Positions 5,875 to 14,614 of a stretch of DNA of 31,792 bases are shown here, piece by piece. The stretch spans positions 1 to 31,792 of IMG/VR virus record IMGVR_UViG_3300021964_000295; one strand, 5' to 3'. Numbering within the stretch: the stretch's first letter is position 1; every line of letters begins with the position of its first letter. The notes beneath the pieces were generated by a model. That model had not been told where the DNA came from and made no database searches. It saw only the letters and a program-made list of their open reading frames with translations. Source of the DNA: a virus. Both the position numbers and the translations under genes were made by a program.

Positions 5875-8265
5875 TAATGCCTCTAATCTAACTTTTAAGT
5901 CGTCATTTTCAGTTTTTAATTGTTTGACTGAATTTATTAAATACCAAATAAAATTATCGTTATCTACAGTTAAAACTCCTGTAGATTGTTCTTTTACCAT
6001 CTCAGGCATAATTTCTTGTAATTCTTGTGCTATAACACCTAATTGTACACCTTTTTTATTTACTACGGCTGCATCTGGATTTTCAAAATCTACTACTTCA
6101 TCTTTTGGTCTATATTCAAAATTTCTAATTCTAATTTTTGATATTTTTTCTAAACCATCATTATTATCAACAATATTCTTTTTAATTCTTCTATCAGACG
6201 TAGTGTCCCAAGTTGTTATATTTTTTCCATTAAAAGCACCAGAACTTCCTAAAGCAAAAAATGTTGCTGTGCCTTTTCCTGTAGCGTTATAACCTATAAC
6301 ATTTTCATCATTAATTGTAGCACCACTTGTTTTAGCAAATCCACCTATTAAAATATTCCTTGAACCGGTTGTTAAAATATTATTATAAGATCCTGCACGT
6401 GTTCCTACAATTACATTACCACCACTGCCTCCGTTAATACCACAACCAGCTTGATAACCTATTAGGGTTTGATTATCTGTTGTTGTATTATTAAGACCTG
6501 AATCTGCTCCTATATATACGTTTCTAAAACCTGTAGTTTGTGCACGACCGGCACATGATCCTACAGCTACTGATTCTGTTGCTGTTGTAGATAGTCGTAA
6601 TGCTTGAAAGCCAATTCCTGTATTTCTTTGACCAGTTGTAAGAGTATATATTGATAATTTTCCTACAGCAACATTATCAGATCCTGATGTGTTGTTTTCT
6701 AAAGATTCTCTACCTACAGCTACGTTTCCAGAACCTGTAGTTAATGTTTTTCCAGCTAAACTTCCTAAAGCAGTATTTTCTTCACCCTCTGTATTATTTT
6801 GACCAGCAGAGTTTCCAAAGAAAGCATTTTTACTTCCTGTAGTATTTGATATACCAGCACTAAAACCGACAGCAGTATTTAGAACACCTGTCGTATTAAC
6901 TTTTAAAGATTCTTTTCCTATTGCAGTGTTAGAATATCCACTTGTATTAGTGCACAATGCCTGTCTTCCCATAGCAACATTAGCATAACCTGTAGTGTTA
7001 TCTTTCATAGCTTCTCTTCCAACTGCTGTGTTTTCTGATGCAGTTGTATTAGCACTTAGTGCTTGATAACCTATTCCGACATTAGAACCACCTGTCGTAT
7101 TAGCATTTAAAGAACAGAAACCTACTGCTGTGTTGTTAGAAGCTGTGGTGTTGGCTCTTAATGCACAAGTACCAAAAGCTGAATTATTTGCACCTGTTGT
7201 GTTAAGAAAAAGTGTTTCCCAACCTGCTGCTATGTTGTTGGAAGCTGTTGTGTTACATTGAAGTGAAGCAAAACCTAATGCTGTATTTTGTGTACCTGTT
7301 GTATTAGCGTATAAAGAACCTCTTCCAACAGCAGTATTTTCATCACCAGTAGTATTACTAGTTAAAGAAAATAAACCTACAGCTGTGCTATTTCCACCTG
7401 TAGTGTTAGCACATAAAGAAAAATAACCTACTGCTGTATTATTAACACCTGTCGTATTAGAACATAAAGAATGATAACCAACTGCTGTGTTATTTGAGGC
7501 TGTGGTGTTAGCATTTAAAGAGCATCTACCCATAGCAACATTATTGCTACCAGTAGTATTAGTAGTTAAACTGTCATAACCTACTGCTGTATTATGTAAG
7601 CCTGTAGTATTATTTTTTAAAGATTGATAACCTAAAGCACTATGTCCACCATTTGTCGTATTAGCATTTAAAGATTGAAAACCTACTGCTGTAACTCCTG
7701 AAGCTGTTGTATTAGAATATAAACTACAACCACCTAACCCTACGTTTGATGTTCCTGTCGTATTACTAAATAAAGATTGAATACCAACTGCTGTGTTGTT
7801 GGCAGCTGTGGTATTTACTTTTAAAGCATCTTTTCCAACTGCTGTATTTTGATCGCCTGTTGAGTTAGTAGCCAAAGAACAACGACCTACTGCTGTGTTA
7901 CGAACACCAGAGGTATTAGCTGATAAAGACACATGACCTATAGAAGTATTATCAACTCCAGTAGTATTATTAGATAAAGAAGCTGATCCAATAGCAGTGT
8001 TATTACCACCTGTTAAACTTCCATCATCTAACGCTTGGTTTCCTAAAGCAACGTTAGAAGTTCCTACAGGATAATTACCATCTAGTTTGATTGTGCCATC
8101 TAAAACAACGGCGCCAGTTGTACTAATAGCAATATCACTGGCTAATTTAGCGCCTGTAATCGTGTTATCTAATACGTCTGAGGCAACAACAGTGCCATCA
8201 GCTATCTTTGCTGAATTAATAGCGTCATCTTTTATTGCGCCTGTGTCTATTTTTGTTAATGGCAT
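5860..8265 (-). CDS. Repetitive trimeric beta-roll tail fibre with S74 chaperone, fibre C (801 aa)
   Basis: Predicted receptor-binding or side fibre. Residues 1-45 carry SAKIADGTVVASDVLDNTI and AKLASDI, a linker frequent in marine phage fibres. From about residue 70 to 620 run about 32 copies of a 17-residue unit (consensus NTAVGxxSLxxNTTGxx), related to the head repeats of trimeric autotransporter adhesins, which form beta-rolls. The C-terminus is a peptidase S74 intramolecular chaperone. The motif SDRRIK starts at Ser690, with Lys695 in place of the endosialidase Ser/Lys self-cleavage pair; GVIAQE and a coiled coil (LKTENDDLKVRLEALEN) follow. Cleavage before Ser690 would free a 112-residue chaperone. 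Eleven Cys residues lie mostly inside repeats. The AGGAG site lies within the end of the preceding fibre gene. Confidence 0.88.
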   Translation of the reverse strand: MPLTKIDTGAIKDDAINSAKIADGTVVASDVLDNTITGAKLASDIAISTTGAVVLDGTIKLDGNYPVGTSNVALGNQALDDGSLTGGNNTAIGSASLSNNTTGVDNTSIGHVSLSANTSGVRNTAVGRCSLATNSTGDQNTAVGKDALKVNTTAANNTAVGIQSLFSNTTGTSNVGLGGCSLYSNTTASGVTAVGFQSLNANTTNGGHSALGYQSLKNNTTGLHNTAVGYDSLTTNTTGSNNVAMGRCSLNANTTASNNTAVGYHSLCSNTTGVNNTAVGYFSLCANTTGGNSTAVGLFSLTSNTTGDENTAVGRGSLYANTTGTQNTALGFASLQCNTTASNNIAAGWETLFLNTTGANNSAFGTCALRANTTASNNTAVGFCSLNANTTGGSNVGIGYQALSANTTASENTAVGREAMKDNTTGYANVAMGRQALCTNTSGYSNTAIGKESLKVNTTGVLNTAVGFSAGISNTTGSKNAFFGNSAGQNNTEGEENTALGSLAGKTLTTGSGNVAVGRESLENNTSGSDNVAVGKLSIYTLTTGQRNTGIGFQALRLSTTATESVAVGSCAGRAQTTGFRNVYIGADSGLNNTTTDNQTLIGYQAGCGINGGSGGNVIVGTRAGSYNNILTTGSRNILIGGFAKTSGATINDENVIGYNATGKGTATFFALGSSGAFNGKNITTWDTTSDRRIKKNIVDNNDGLEKISKIRIRNFEYRPKDEVVDFENPDAAVVNKKGVQLGVIAQELQEIMPEMVKEQSTGVLTVDNDNFIWYLINSVKQLKTENDDLKVRLEALENAS

Positions 8266-8273
8266 ACTACTAT

Positions 8274-10883
8274 TTATTCTCCTTTAAGAGTCTTAATTTC
8301 GTTTTGTAAAGTTTCAATTTTTGTGTTTAATTCTTTTATTGCATTGACTAGATACCAAGTGACATTATCAGGATTAACTGACTTAACGCCAGTAGATTCT
8401 GTTTTAACTATATCTGGTAAAATGTCTTCTACCTCTTGAGCAATTACACCAACTTGAACGCCTGGTTTATCAATAGCAGCGTGAGATGGCAGTTCTGTAA
8501 TTTCTTCAGGTGTTCTATATTCAAAGTTTTTAACTTGTAATTGATTAATCTTATCTAAGCCAGTTGTGTTATCTACAATGTTCTTTTTAATTCTTCGATC
8601 AGATGTAGTTGACCAAGATGATGAGTTGTTTCCTTGATAGACACCACCAGAAGAAGGAGCTATAAATCCTGTATTATTACCTTTACCTGTAGCTGTATTA
8701 TTACCAGCAGCTATTACTATTTCACCTGTAGCACCAGAACTTCCTGCTGCCGATAAATATCCTACATAAGTATTAAACGAACCTGTAGTTAAATTTGATG
8801 CTGACTGTCTAAGTATTGCTACATTATATTGACCAGTAGTTATTGTACATCCAGCTAAATAACCTAATATTGCGTTAAAACCACCTGTAGTTACACGAAG
8901 ACCAGCTTCATAGCCAACTGCGGTGTTGTTATTAGGTGAGATATTAGCACATAAAGAAGAAGTACCAACAGCAGTATTACCAGTTCCTGTTGTGTTTGCT
9001 TGTAAAGCCTGTTCACCAATTCCTGTATTACTTGCACCTGTTGTAGTTGTATATAATGCATTTCTACCAACTGCTGTATTAGAATTTGAATTGGTTGCTG
9101 AACATAAAGCCTTATCTCCAATCGCTGTATTGTGTGAACCAGTTGTAGATAATCTAAAAGCTTCTGTTCCAACTGCTGTATTACCTGAACCTGTTGTGTT
9201 TGTACCACCAGTATCATTACCAATATAAACATTATGATAACCAGTAGTAGTTGCAGCACCAGCGCCTAAAGCGTAAGAGCCACCTACAACAGTATTTCGA
9301 GTTCCAGTGGTTAATGATGAAAGAGCAGTTCTTCCTATTGCTACGTTATTTGCTCCAGTAGTTTGAGTTTGTAAAGCGTTATTACCCACTGCAACAGAAT
9401 AGCCGCCTGATGTGTTATAATACATAGTATCTTTTCCAATAGCAGTATTTTGAGTTCCTGTTGTGTTACTTCTTAAAGCACTATCACCAACAGCTGTATT
9501 ACTTGTTGCTGTTGTGTTAGCACATAAAGCAAAAGCACCTAGTGATGTATTATTTGTACCTGTAGTATTTTTACACATCGCCTGTCTACCGATAGCAGTA
9601 TTAGTGTGTCCTGTATTGTTTAATGTTAGTGCTTCTACACCCATTGCAACTGAATCATAAGCAGTTGTACCTGAACAAAATGCAGCAAGTCCGACAGCTA
9701 CATTGTTTGCTCCTGTTGTAAGATTTTGGAGTGCTGATTTACCAACTGCTGTGTTTGAATAACCTGTCGTATTAAGACATAAAGATAGATGACCAACTGC
9801 GGTGTTATTTGAGGCTGTGGTGTTACAAGTTAATGCTCTTGTACCAATAGCTGTGTTACATGAACCTGTTGTAGTTTGCTGAAGTGCTGATCTTCCTAAA
9901 GATACATTACATATTCCAGTCGTATTTTCATATGAAGCATAAGCACCTATAGCTGTATTGTTATCTGCTGTGTTATATCTTAAAGCACAAGTACCTACTG
10001 CTGTAAGTGATGTTCCTGTTGTGTTAGAACATAAAGATAGATAACCTACAGCTGTGTTGTTATCAGCTGTTGTGTTGTTTTGTAAAGCTGATTTACCTAA
10101 TGATGTATTAGCTGTACCTGTTGTGTTATTTAATAAAGTTAAAGAACCTACTGCTGTATTATCATTTGCTGTTATATTACAACCTAAAGCAGCTCTACCA
10201 ATTCCGACATTGTTAGTTCCAGTTGTATTTTTATTTAATGATTCAATTCCTACAGCTGTATTGTTATCTGCTGTTGTGTTACAAAATAATGAACAACGAC
10301 CTAATGCTGTATTTTGAACACCTGTTGTATTACATTTAAGTGTGTGATGTCCGATAGATGTATTACTATGACCTGTTGTGTTGGTTACATTAGATTGAAA
10401 ACCTACAGCAGTATTACAACCACCTGTAGTATTGTTTGAAAGAGCAGAACCACCTAAACCTACATTGTAACTTGCGGTAGTATTTAGATATAGAGCATTT
10501 AGCCCAAGAGCAGTATTATTAACTCCAGTTGTATTATTTGCTAAAGCAATTCTACCTACTGCCGTATTATCATTAGCTATATTACTACTTAGTGACGAAT
10601 ATCCTATAGCAATGTTATTATTTCCAGTTGTATTGACTCTTAAAGCACTTACTCCAATACCAATATTTTGAGTTCCTGTCGTATTGGCACAAAGAGCGTC
10701 TGAACCAACGGCAGTGTTATTGTCTCCTGAAACGTTAGATAACGCATTGTTACCAATCGCAACGTTTGACGCACCAGTTGGAAAATTACCGTCTAACTTA
10801 ATCGCACCATCTAAAACAGTATTACCTGTCGTAGAAATGGCTATATCGGCTTTTAAATTATCTCCTGAAATTTTAGTTGTCAT
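8274..10883 (-). CDS. Repetitive trimeric beta-roll tail fibre with S74 chaperone, fibre B (869 aa)
   Basis: Paralogue of the 801- and 1031-residue fibres. It lacks the N-terminal beta sandwich and most of the AKIADG linker of its relatives: after MTTKISGDNLKADIAISTTG it goes directly to the shared LDGAIKLDGNFPTGASNVAI segment. About 40 repeats of 17 residues occupy residues 30-700. The S74 chaperone starts at Ser761 (SDRRIK, Lys766) and closely matches fibre C (VDN..GL.KI, NFEYR, GVIAQE), ending in a coiled coil. It has 18 Cys, nearly all at variable repeat positions, the most of the three. ATG 10883 has an AGAGAG site. GATAAATA (one mismatch to the late promoter) is 16 bases upstream. How it attaches to the particle is not visible. 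Confidence 0.88.
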   Translation of the reverse strand: MTTKISGDNLKADIAISTTGNTVLDGAIKLDGNFPTGASNVAIGNNALSNVSGDNNTAVGSDALCANTTGTQNIGIGVSALRVNTTGNNNIAIGYSSLSSNIANDNTAVGRIALANNTTGVNNTALGLNALYLNTTASYNVGLGGSALSNNTTGGCNTAVGFQSNVTNTTGHSNTSIGHHTLKCNTTGVQNTALGRCSLFCNTTADNNTAVGIESLNKNTTGTNNVGIGRAALGCNITANDNTAVGSLTLLNNTTGTANTSLGKSALQNNTTADNNTAVGYLSLCSNTTGTSLTAVGTCALRYNTADNNTAIGAYASYENTTGICNVSLGRSALQQTTTGSCNTAIGTRALTCNTTASNNTAVGHLSLCLNTTGYSNTAVGKSALQNLTTGANNVAVGLAAFCSGTTAYDSVAMGVEALTLNNTGHTNTAIGRQAMCKNTTGTNNTSLGAFALCANTTATSNTAVGDSALRSNTTGTQNTAIGKDTMYYNTSGGYSVAVGNNALQTQTTGANNVAIGRTALSSLTTGTRNTVVGGSYALGAGAATTTGYHNVYIGNDTGGTNTTGSGNTAVGTEAFRLSTTGSHNTAIGDKALCSATNSNSNTAVGRNALYTTTTGASNTGIGEQALQANTTGTGNTAVGTSSLCANISPNNNTAVGYEAGLRVTTGGFNAILGYLAGCTITTGQYNVAILRQSASNLTTGSFNTYVGYLSAAGSSGATGEIVIAAGNNTATGKGNNTGFIAPSSGGVYQGNNSSSWSTTSDRRIKKNIVDNTTGLDKINQLQVKNFEYRTPEEITELPSHAAIDKPGVQVGVIAQEVEDILPDIVKTESTGVKSVNPDNVTWYLVNAIKELNTKIETLQNEIKTLKGE

Positions 10884-10899
10884 TGTTCTCTCTTATTAC

Positions 10900-10907
10900 T
10901 ATTTATC
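10900..10907 (-). promoter_or_regulatory. Candidate late promoter GATAAATA
   Basis: One mismatch to TATAAATA on the minus strand, just after the stop of the 198-residue gene and 16 bases before the 869-residue fibre start. That spacing matches the perfect late promoters of this window. Confidence 0.45.
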
Positions 10908-11504
10908 TTAATTAAATAATTCCCTTATTTGTATGGCAACACCAGAAGCAGGCGCTGTGCCAAACGTTAATGTTGTACCTGAAATCGTATAATCGGTTGT
11001 TGGTGTTTGCAATACACCGTTTTCTGTTACTAATACTGTATCAACCGTTACGCCATCGGTCACTGTAAATCCTGTTGTCGAGCCATCACCTGTGGCTGTT
11101 CTTGTGGTAGCAGCACCGATTAAATTTTGTCTTGTAATCTTTTTTAATGATGTCGTTGATGTATCATATAAAAGTAAAAAGTCGCCATCGTTTGCTGTTT
11201 CAGCTAATTCTGTTTGATTGGTAATTGAGTTCGTTCCAATCGTAGGTACGTCTAACGCAATACCTAAAAAGATAACAAACGTAGAAGCGCCAGCATCTGG
11301 TGCTTCAGAAAAGACAATAGAAGATCCACCACCTGAAAGAGTGTAAGCAGTCACAGGCTCTTGTGGAACGCCAGCAACGGATACTAAAATAGCAGATTCA
11401 GAACCAACCGCATAGTCCAATGAGAACGTAGTGGTACTACCATCAGGAGTGATGTTTTGTTTCTCATAGGCGCCCCAAGCGGGTGTTCTTCCGAGATAAG
11501 CCAT
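10908..11504 (-). CDS. Tail-fibre-associated protein with two beta-sandwich beads (198 aa)
   Basis: The protein has two similar beta-sandwich domains. The first (residues 1-90) opens MAYLGRTPAWGAYEKQNITP with a DGSTTTFSLDYAVGSESAIL stretch. The second (residues 135-198) contains TGDGSTTGFTVTDGVTVDTV, then GVLQTPTTDYTISGTTLTF. The same bead forms the N-terminus of the 1031-residue fibre (MAYLGKSP start) and the C-terminus of the 290-residue protein at 23342-24214. A short linker (residues 95-130: NSITNQTELAET, then LLLYDTSTTSLKKITR) joins them. Likely an adaptor that docks fibres or a small fibre itself. Its ATG overlaps the stop of the 1031-residue gene (TAATG), with a strong GAGGGAAG site. 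Confidence 0.75.
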   Translation of the reverse strand: MAYLGRTPAWGAYEKQNITPDGSTTTFSLDYAVGSESAILVSVAGVPQEPVTAYTLSGGGSSIVFSEAPDAGASTFVIFLGIALDVPTIGTNSITNQTELAETANDGDFLLLYDTSTTSLKKITRQNLIGAATTRTATGDGSTTGFTVTDGVTVDTVLVTENGVLQTPTTDYTISGTTLTFGTAPASGVAIQIRELFN

Positions 11505-14500
11505 TAATTACTTCCCTCTAAAGCATCTAATCTTGCTTTAATTGATTCATTTTCAGATTTTAATTCATCATTTTCAGTTTTTAATTCTTTTATTGCATTG
11601 ACTAATACAGGAACTAATCTTTCATATTTTAAACCATAAGCTGTTTCATCAGCATTTATATTAGCAAATAACATATCGTTTTTGTTATTGCCAAAACCAA
11701 TTTCATTCTCTAATGCTAATACGTCTTGTGCCATAAAACCAATATGAAGTTTTGGTCTTTTTTTACTTCCATCAGGAACTGCATTTAATACATCTTCTGA
11801 TGTTGCATCTTTTGAAACATACCAACTTCTTCTATCCCATTTGTAAGTCTTAGGGTTTAATTTTGTTACAAAATCTAAACCATGAGTAAAATCTTCTATA
11901 TCTGTTTTATCTCTTTTATCTGATGAAGAAATTGTTGTATCTGCACAATATAAATCATTTGTATTATTATCACCAAGAACAACATTATTAGAATCAGTAG
12001 TAATTAATCCAGATGGAGAGGTTGCTCTACCAGAATCATTACCTAATAAAAGGTTATTACTACCAGTTGTTACAGATATACCTGCTCCTTGTCCAACTGC
12101 TGTATTTTTTTGACCTGTTGTAACAGATTGAAGTGCAGCACCACCAAAAGCATGATTTTTAAAACCAGTTGTGTTACATTTTAAAGCACAAAAACCTATT
12201 GCCGTATTTTCTGTAGCAGTTGTATTAGAATATAAAGCACATTCTCCTACAGCAGTATTTTGACTACCTGTTGTATTTAAAAAAAGTGCTTGAAGGCCTG
12301 CCGCTGTATTACAATGACCTGTTGTGTTACAAGCAAGTGCAAGATAACCTGTAGCTGTACCATAATTTCCTGTTGTATTAGCCTGAAAAGCATTTGTACC
12401 TAATCCTGTGTTTCCTGTACCTGTAGTAGTAGCTGTTAAAGCTTGATAACCTACTGCTGTGGTCTGTCCACTTGTTGTTAAAGCATCTAAAGCATTAGTA
12501 CCTACTGCTACGTTTTGAGTTCCTGTCGTATTAGCTCTTAAAGATTGATAACCAACTGCTGTATTATTATTAGCTGTTGTTAATGATTCAGCTGATGATC
12601 TACCCAAAGCGACATTGTAACAACCTGTTGTTAAATTTTTTAATGATTCTGTACCTATAGCAGTATTTAAATCTCCTGTTGTACAATCTTCCAATGCAAG
12701 ATCACCTACTGCGGTATTTGCATCTCCAGTAGTGTTTGATGCTAAAGCACATCTTCCAACAGCAGTTCCTCTTGATGCTGTCGTATTAGACCTTAAGGCA
12801 CATCTACCTACTGCTGTGTTGTTATCTGCTGTGGTGTTACATTGTAAGGCATTATTTCCTAAAGCAGTATTACTTGCTCCTTCAGTATTTCCCAACATAG
12901 AGTTTTTACCAATTGAAGTATTATTTGCTCCTATAGTGTTAGCTATTAAAGCTTCTCCACCTACTGCTGTATTGTCTGAACCTGTTGTATTATTTCTTAA
13001 AGAACAAAATCCAACTGCTGTGTTAGTTGATGCTGTGGTGTTTTGTGATAAAGCACCTAAACCAATTCCGACATTAGCAGTTCCAGTAGTGTTATATTGT
13101 AATGCACCAGTTCCTAATCCTGTATTGTTACTTGCTGTTGTATTACTTTGTAATGTATTTTTTCCTACCGAAACATTATCTGCACCTGTCGTATTATCAG
13201 TTAAAGATTGAAAACCTACTGCTGTATTGCTTGAGGCTGTGTTAGAACTTAGAGAATCTGAACCAAAAGAAGTGTTAAAGTTTCCTGTTACATTAGAGCA
13301 TAATGACTCTCTGCCAATAGCTGTGTTACTACTTCCTGTTGTATTAGAAAATAAAGAAGCATAACCTACAGCTACATTAGAAGCAGTTGTATTATTTGTT
13401 AATGCTTGATAACCAACGGCAGTGCTATAGTTACCAGTGGTATTACTTGCTAAAGAATATGCACCTAAAGTTACATTTGCTATTCCTGTCGTATTAGTAG
13501 TTAAAGATTGAAAACCTACGGCTGTGTTGTCGGATGCTGTGTTTGCTTCTAAGGCTTGATTTCCCAAAGCTGTATTATTAGCACCAGTTTGATTTGACAA
13601 TAAAGCTAATTGACCAAAAGCAACATTATCATTTGCTGTAGTATTAGCTTCTAATGCTCTCATACCTACAGCAACATTATTTGAACCTGTTGTGTTACAT
13701 TGTAAAGCATCTTTTCCAATAGCAGTTAATGATGTTCCTGTTGTATTTACTTGTAATGAAGACAAACCTACAGCAGTATTATCAAAACCTGTCGTATTAG
13801 CACATAAAGATGACGAACCAACTGCTGTATTGCTTGAAGCTGTGGTGTTAGAAAATAATGACCGTACTCCTAATGCTACGTTATTAGAACCTGTTGTATT
13901 ACATTGTAAAGAACCTCTACCTAATCCTGTGTTATTAAAACCTGTTGTATTAGCCAATAAAGATGCACTACCGATTCCTGTATTACAATTACCTGATTCA
14001 TTATTACTTAAGGCACTTCCACCAATAGCAGTATTATTAACACCAGTTAAACTTCCATCATCTAATGCAGCACCACCTAAAGCAACATTACCTGTACCTG
14101 TTGGATAATAACCATCTAGTTTGATTGTGCCACCATCAAATGATAAACTACCTGTAGAAGTAATATCAATATCACTGGCTAGTTTAGCGCCTGTAATTGT
14201 ACCGTCACCAACATCAGCGGCAATTACAGTACCGTCGGCAATCTTTGCTGAAGTAATGGCACCGTCTTGTACTTTAGCAGTTGAAACTGAATTATCAGCA
14301 GGAACAACCACAGTGGTTGGCTCTGCTGAAATAATGACATAAATTTCTGAAGCAGCTGGTGGAGCAGCAGTAAAAGTTAATTGAGTAGCGTTACTACTTC
14401 CATCTAATTCTATGGTATAAGCTTTGCCCGAACCTGGCTCTTGTCTTACGTTATCAACAAAGACTTGTACATCATTTGGACTACCTACAAAAGCAGCACG

Positions 14501-14599
14501 AGAAAGTGTAAAGACAAGTGTCGATCCATCTCCAGTAAAGGTGTCTTTAACTGAAAATGATCTAAAAATTTCTGTTGGACTTTTACCTAAGTATGCCAT
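11504..14599 (-). CDS. Repetitive trimeric beta-roll tail fibre with distinct S74 chaperone, fibre A (1031 aa)
   Basis: The largest of the three fibres. Residues 1-95 are a beta-sandwich bead (MAYLGKSPTEIFRSFSVKDT at the start) shared with the 198-residue protein, probably the attachment part. Residues 100-145 hold AKVQDGAITSAKIADG and AKLASDI linkers. About 41 repeats of 17 residues follow (about 165-850). The S74 chaperone starts at Ser893 (SDKRDK, Lys898) but belongs to another lineage than in fibres B and C. It has GLDFVTKLNPKTYKWDRRSW, then IGFMAQDV, a longer insertion and GLKYERLVPVLVNAIKELK, with a terminal coiled coil. Self-cleavage would free 139 residues. It has 17 Cys, mainly in repeats. 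The AGGAAA site precedes ATG 14599, and the next gene overlaps its stop. Confidence 0.88.
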   Translation of the reverse strand: MAYLGKSPTEIFRSFSVKDTFTGDGSTLVFTLSRAAFVGSPNDVQVFVDNVRQEPGSGKAYTIELDGSSNATQLTFTAAPPAASEIYVIISAEPTTVVVPADNSVSTAKVQDGAITSAKIADGTVIAADVGDGTITGAKLASDIDITSTGSLSFDGGTIKLDGYYPTGTGNVALGGAALDDGSLTGVNNTAIGGSALSNNESGNCNTGIGSASLLANTTGFNNTGLGRGSLQCNTTGSNNVALGVRSLFSNTTASSNTAVGSSSLCANTTGFDNTAVGLSSLQVNTTGTSLTAIGKDALQCNTTGSNNVAVGMRALEANTTANDNVAFGQLALLSNQTGANNTALGNQALEANTASDNTAVGFQSLTTNTTGIANVTLGAYSLASNTTGNYSTAVGYQALTNNTTASNVAVGYASLFSNTTGSSNTAIGRESLCSNVTGNFNTSFGSDSLSSNTASSNTAVGFQSLTDNTTGADNVSVGKNTLQSNTTASNNTGLGTGALQYNTTGTANVGIGLGALSQNTTASTNTAVGFCSLRNNTTGSDNTAVGGEALIANTIGANNTSIGKNSMLGNTEGASNTALGNNALQCNTTADNNTAVGRCALRSNTTASRGTAVGRCALASNTTGDANTAVGDLALEDCTTGDLNTAIGTESLKNLTTGCYNVALGRSSAESLTTANNNTAVGYQSLRANTTGTQNVAVGTNALDALTTSGQTTAVGYQALTATTTGTGNTGLGTNAFQANTTGNYGTATGYLALACNTTGHCNTAAGLQALFLNTTGSQNTAVGECALYSNTTATENTAIGFCALKCNTTGFKNHAFGGAALQSVTTGQKNTAVGQGAGISVTTGSNNLLLGNDSGRATSPSGLITTDSNNVVLGDNNTNDLYCADTTISSSDKRDKTDIEDFTHGLDFVTKLNPKTYKWDRRSWYVSKDATSEDVLNAVPDGSKKRPKLHIGFMAQDVLALENEIGFGNNKNDMLFANINADETAYGLKYERLVPVLVNAIKELKTENDELKSENESIKARLDALEGSN

Positions 14600-14614
14600 T
14601 TTTTTCCTATATTA

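Larger units (their letters stand above)
5990..14130 (-). repeat. About 113 coding repeats of 51 bp in three fibre genes
   Basis: Within the three fibre genes the DNA has a 51-base period, about 32, 40 and 41 units in the 801-, 869- and 1031-residue genes. Units encode NTAVG-x2-(S/A)L-x2-NTTG-x2. A few units are 16 residues long (for example SSNIANDNTAVG and EANTASDNTAVG), showing codon-sized losses. The outer positions N, G and L are nearly fixed; positions 6, 7, 10, 11, 16 and 17 vary. The interval given spans the array; unique N- and C-terminal parts of each gene interrupt it. Confidence 0.85.

Noticed and set aside
8271-8278. AATAAATA before the 801-residue fibre as a late promoter
   Set aside because: It lies between the ribosome site and the ATG, only 6 bases from the start, so a message starting there would lose the start codon context.
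5990-14130. CRISPR-like or minisatellite array with 51-base spacing
   Set aside because: The repeats are in frame, imperfect, without constant repeat plus unique spacer structure, and encode the fibre beta-roll.
12732-14342. Several plus-strand open frames with 17-residue repeats (TAVLLxAVVL-like) opposite the fibre genes
   Set aside because: They mirror the 51-base period of the minus-strand fibre repeats and lack start signals. They are a by-product of the repeat.
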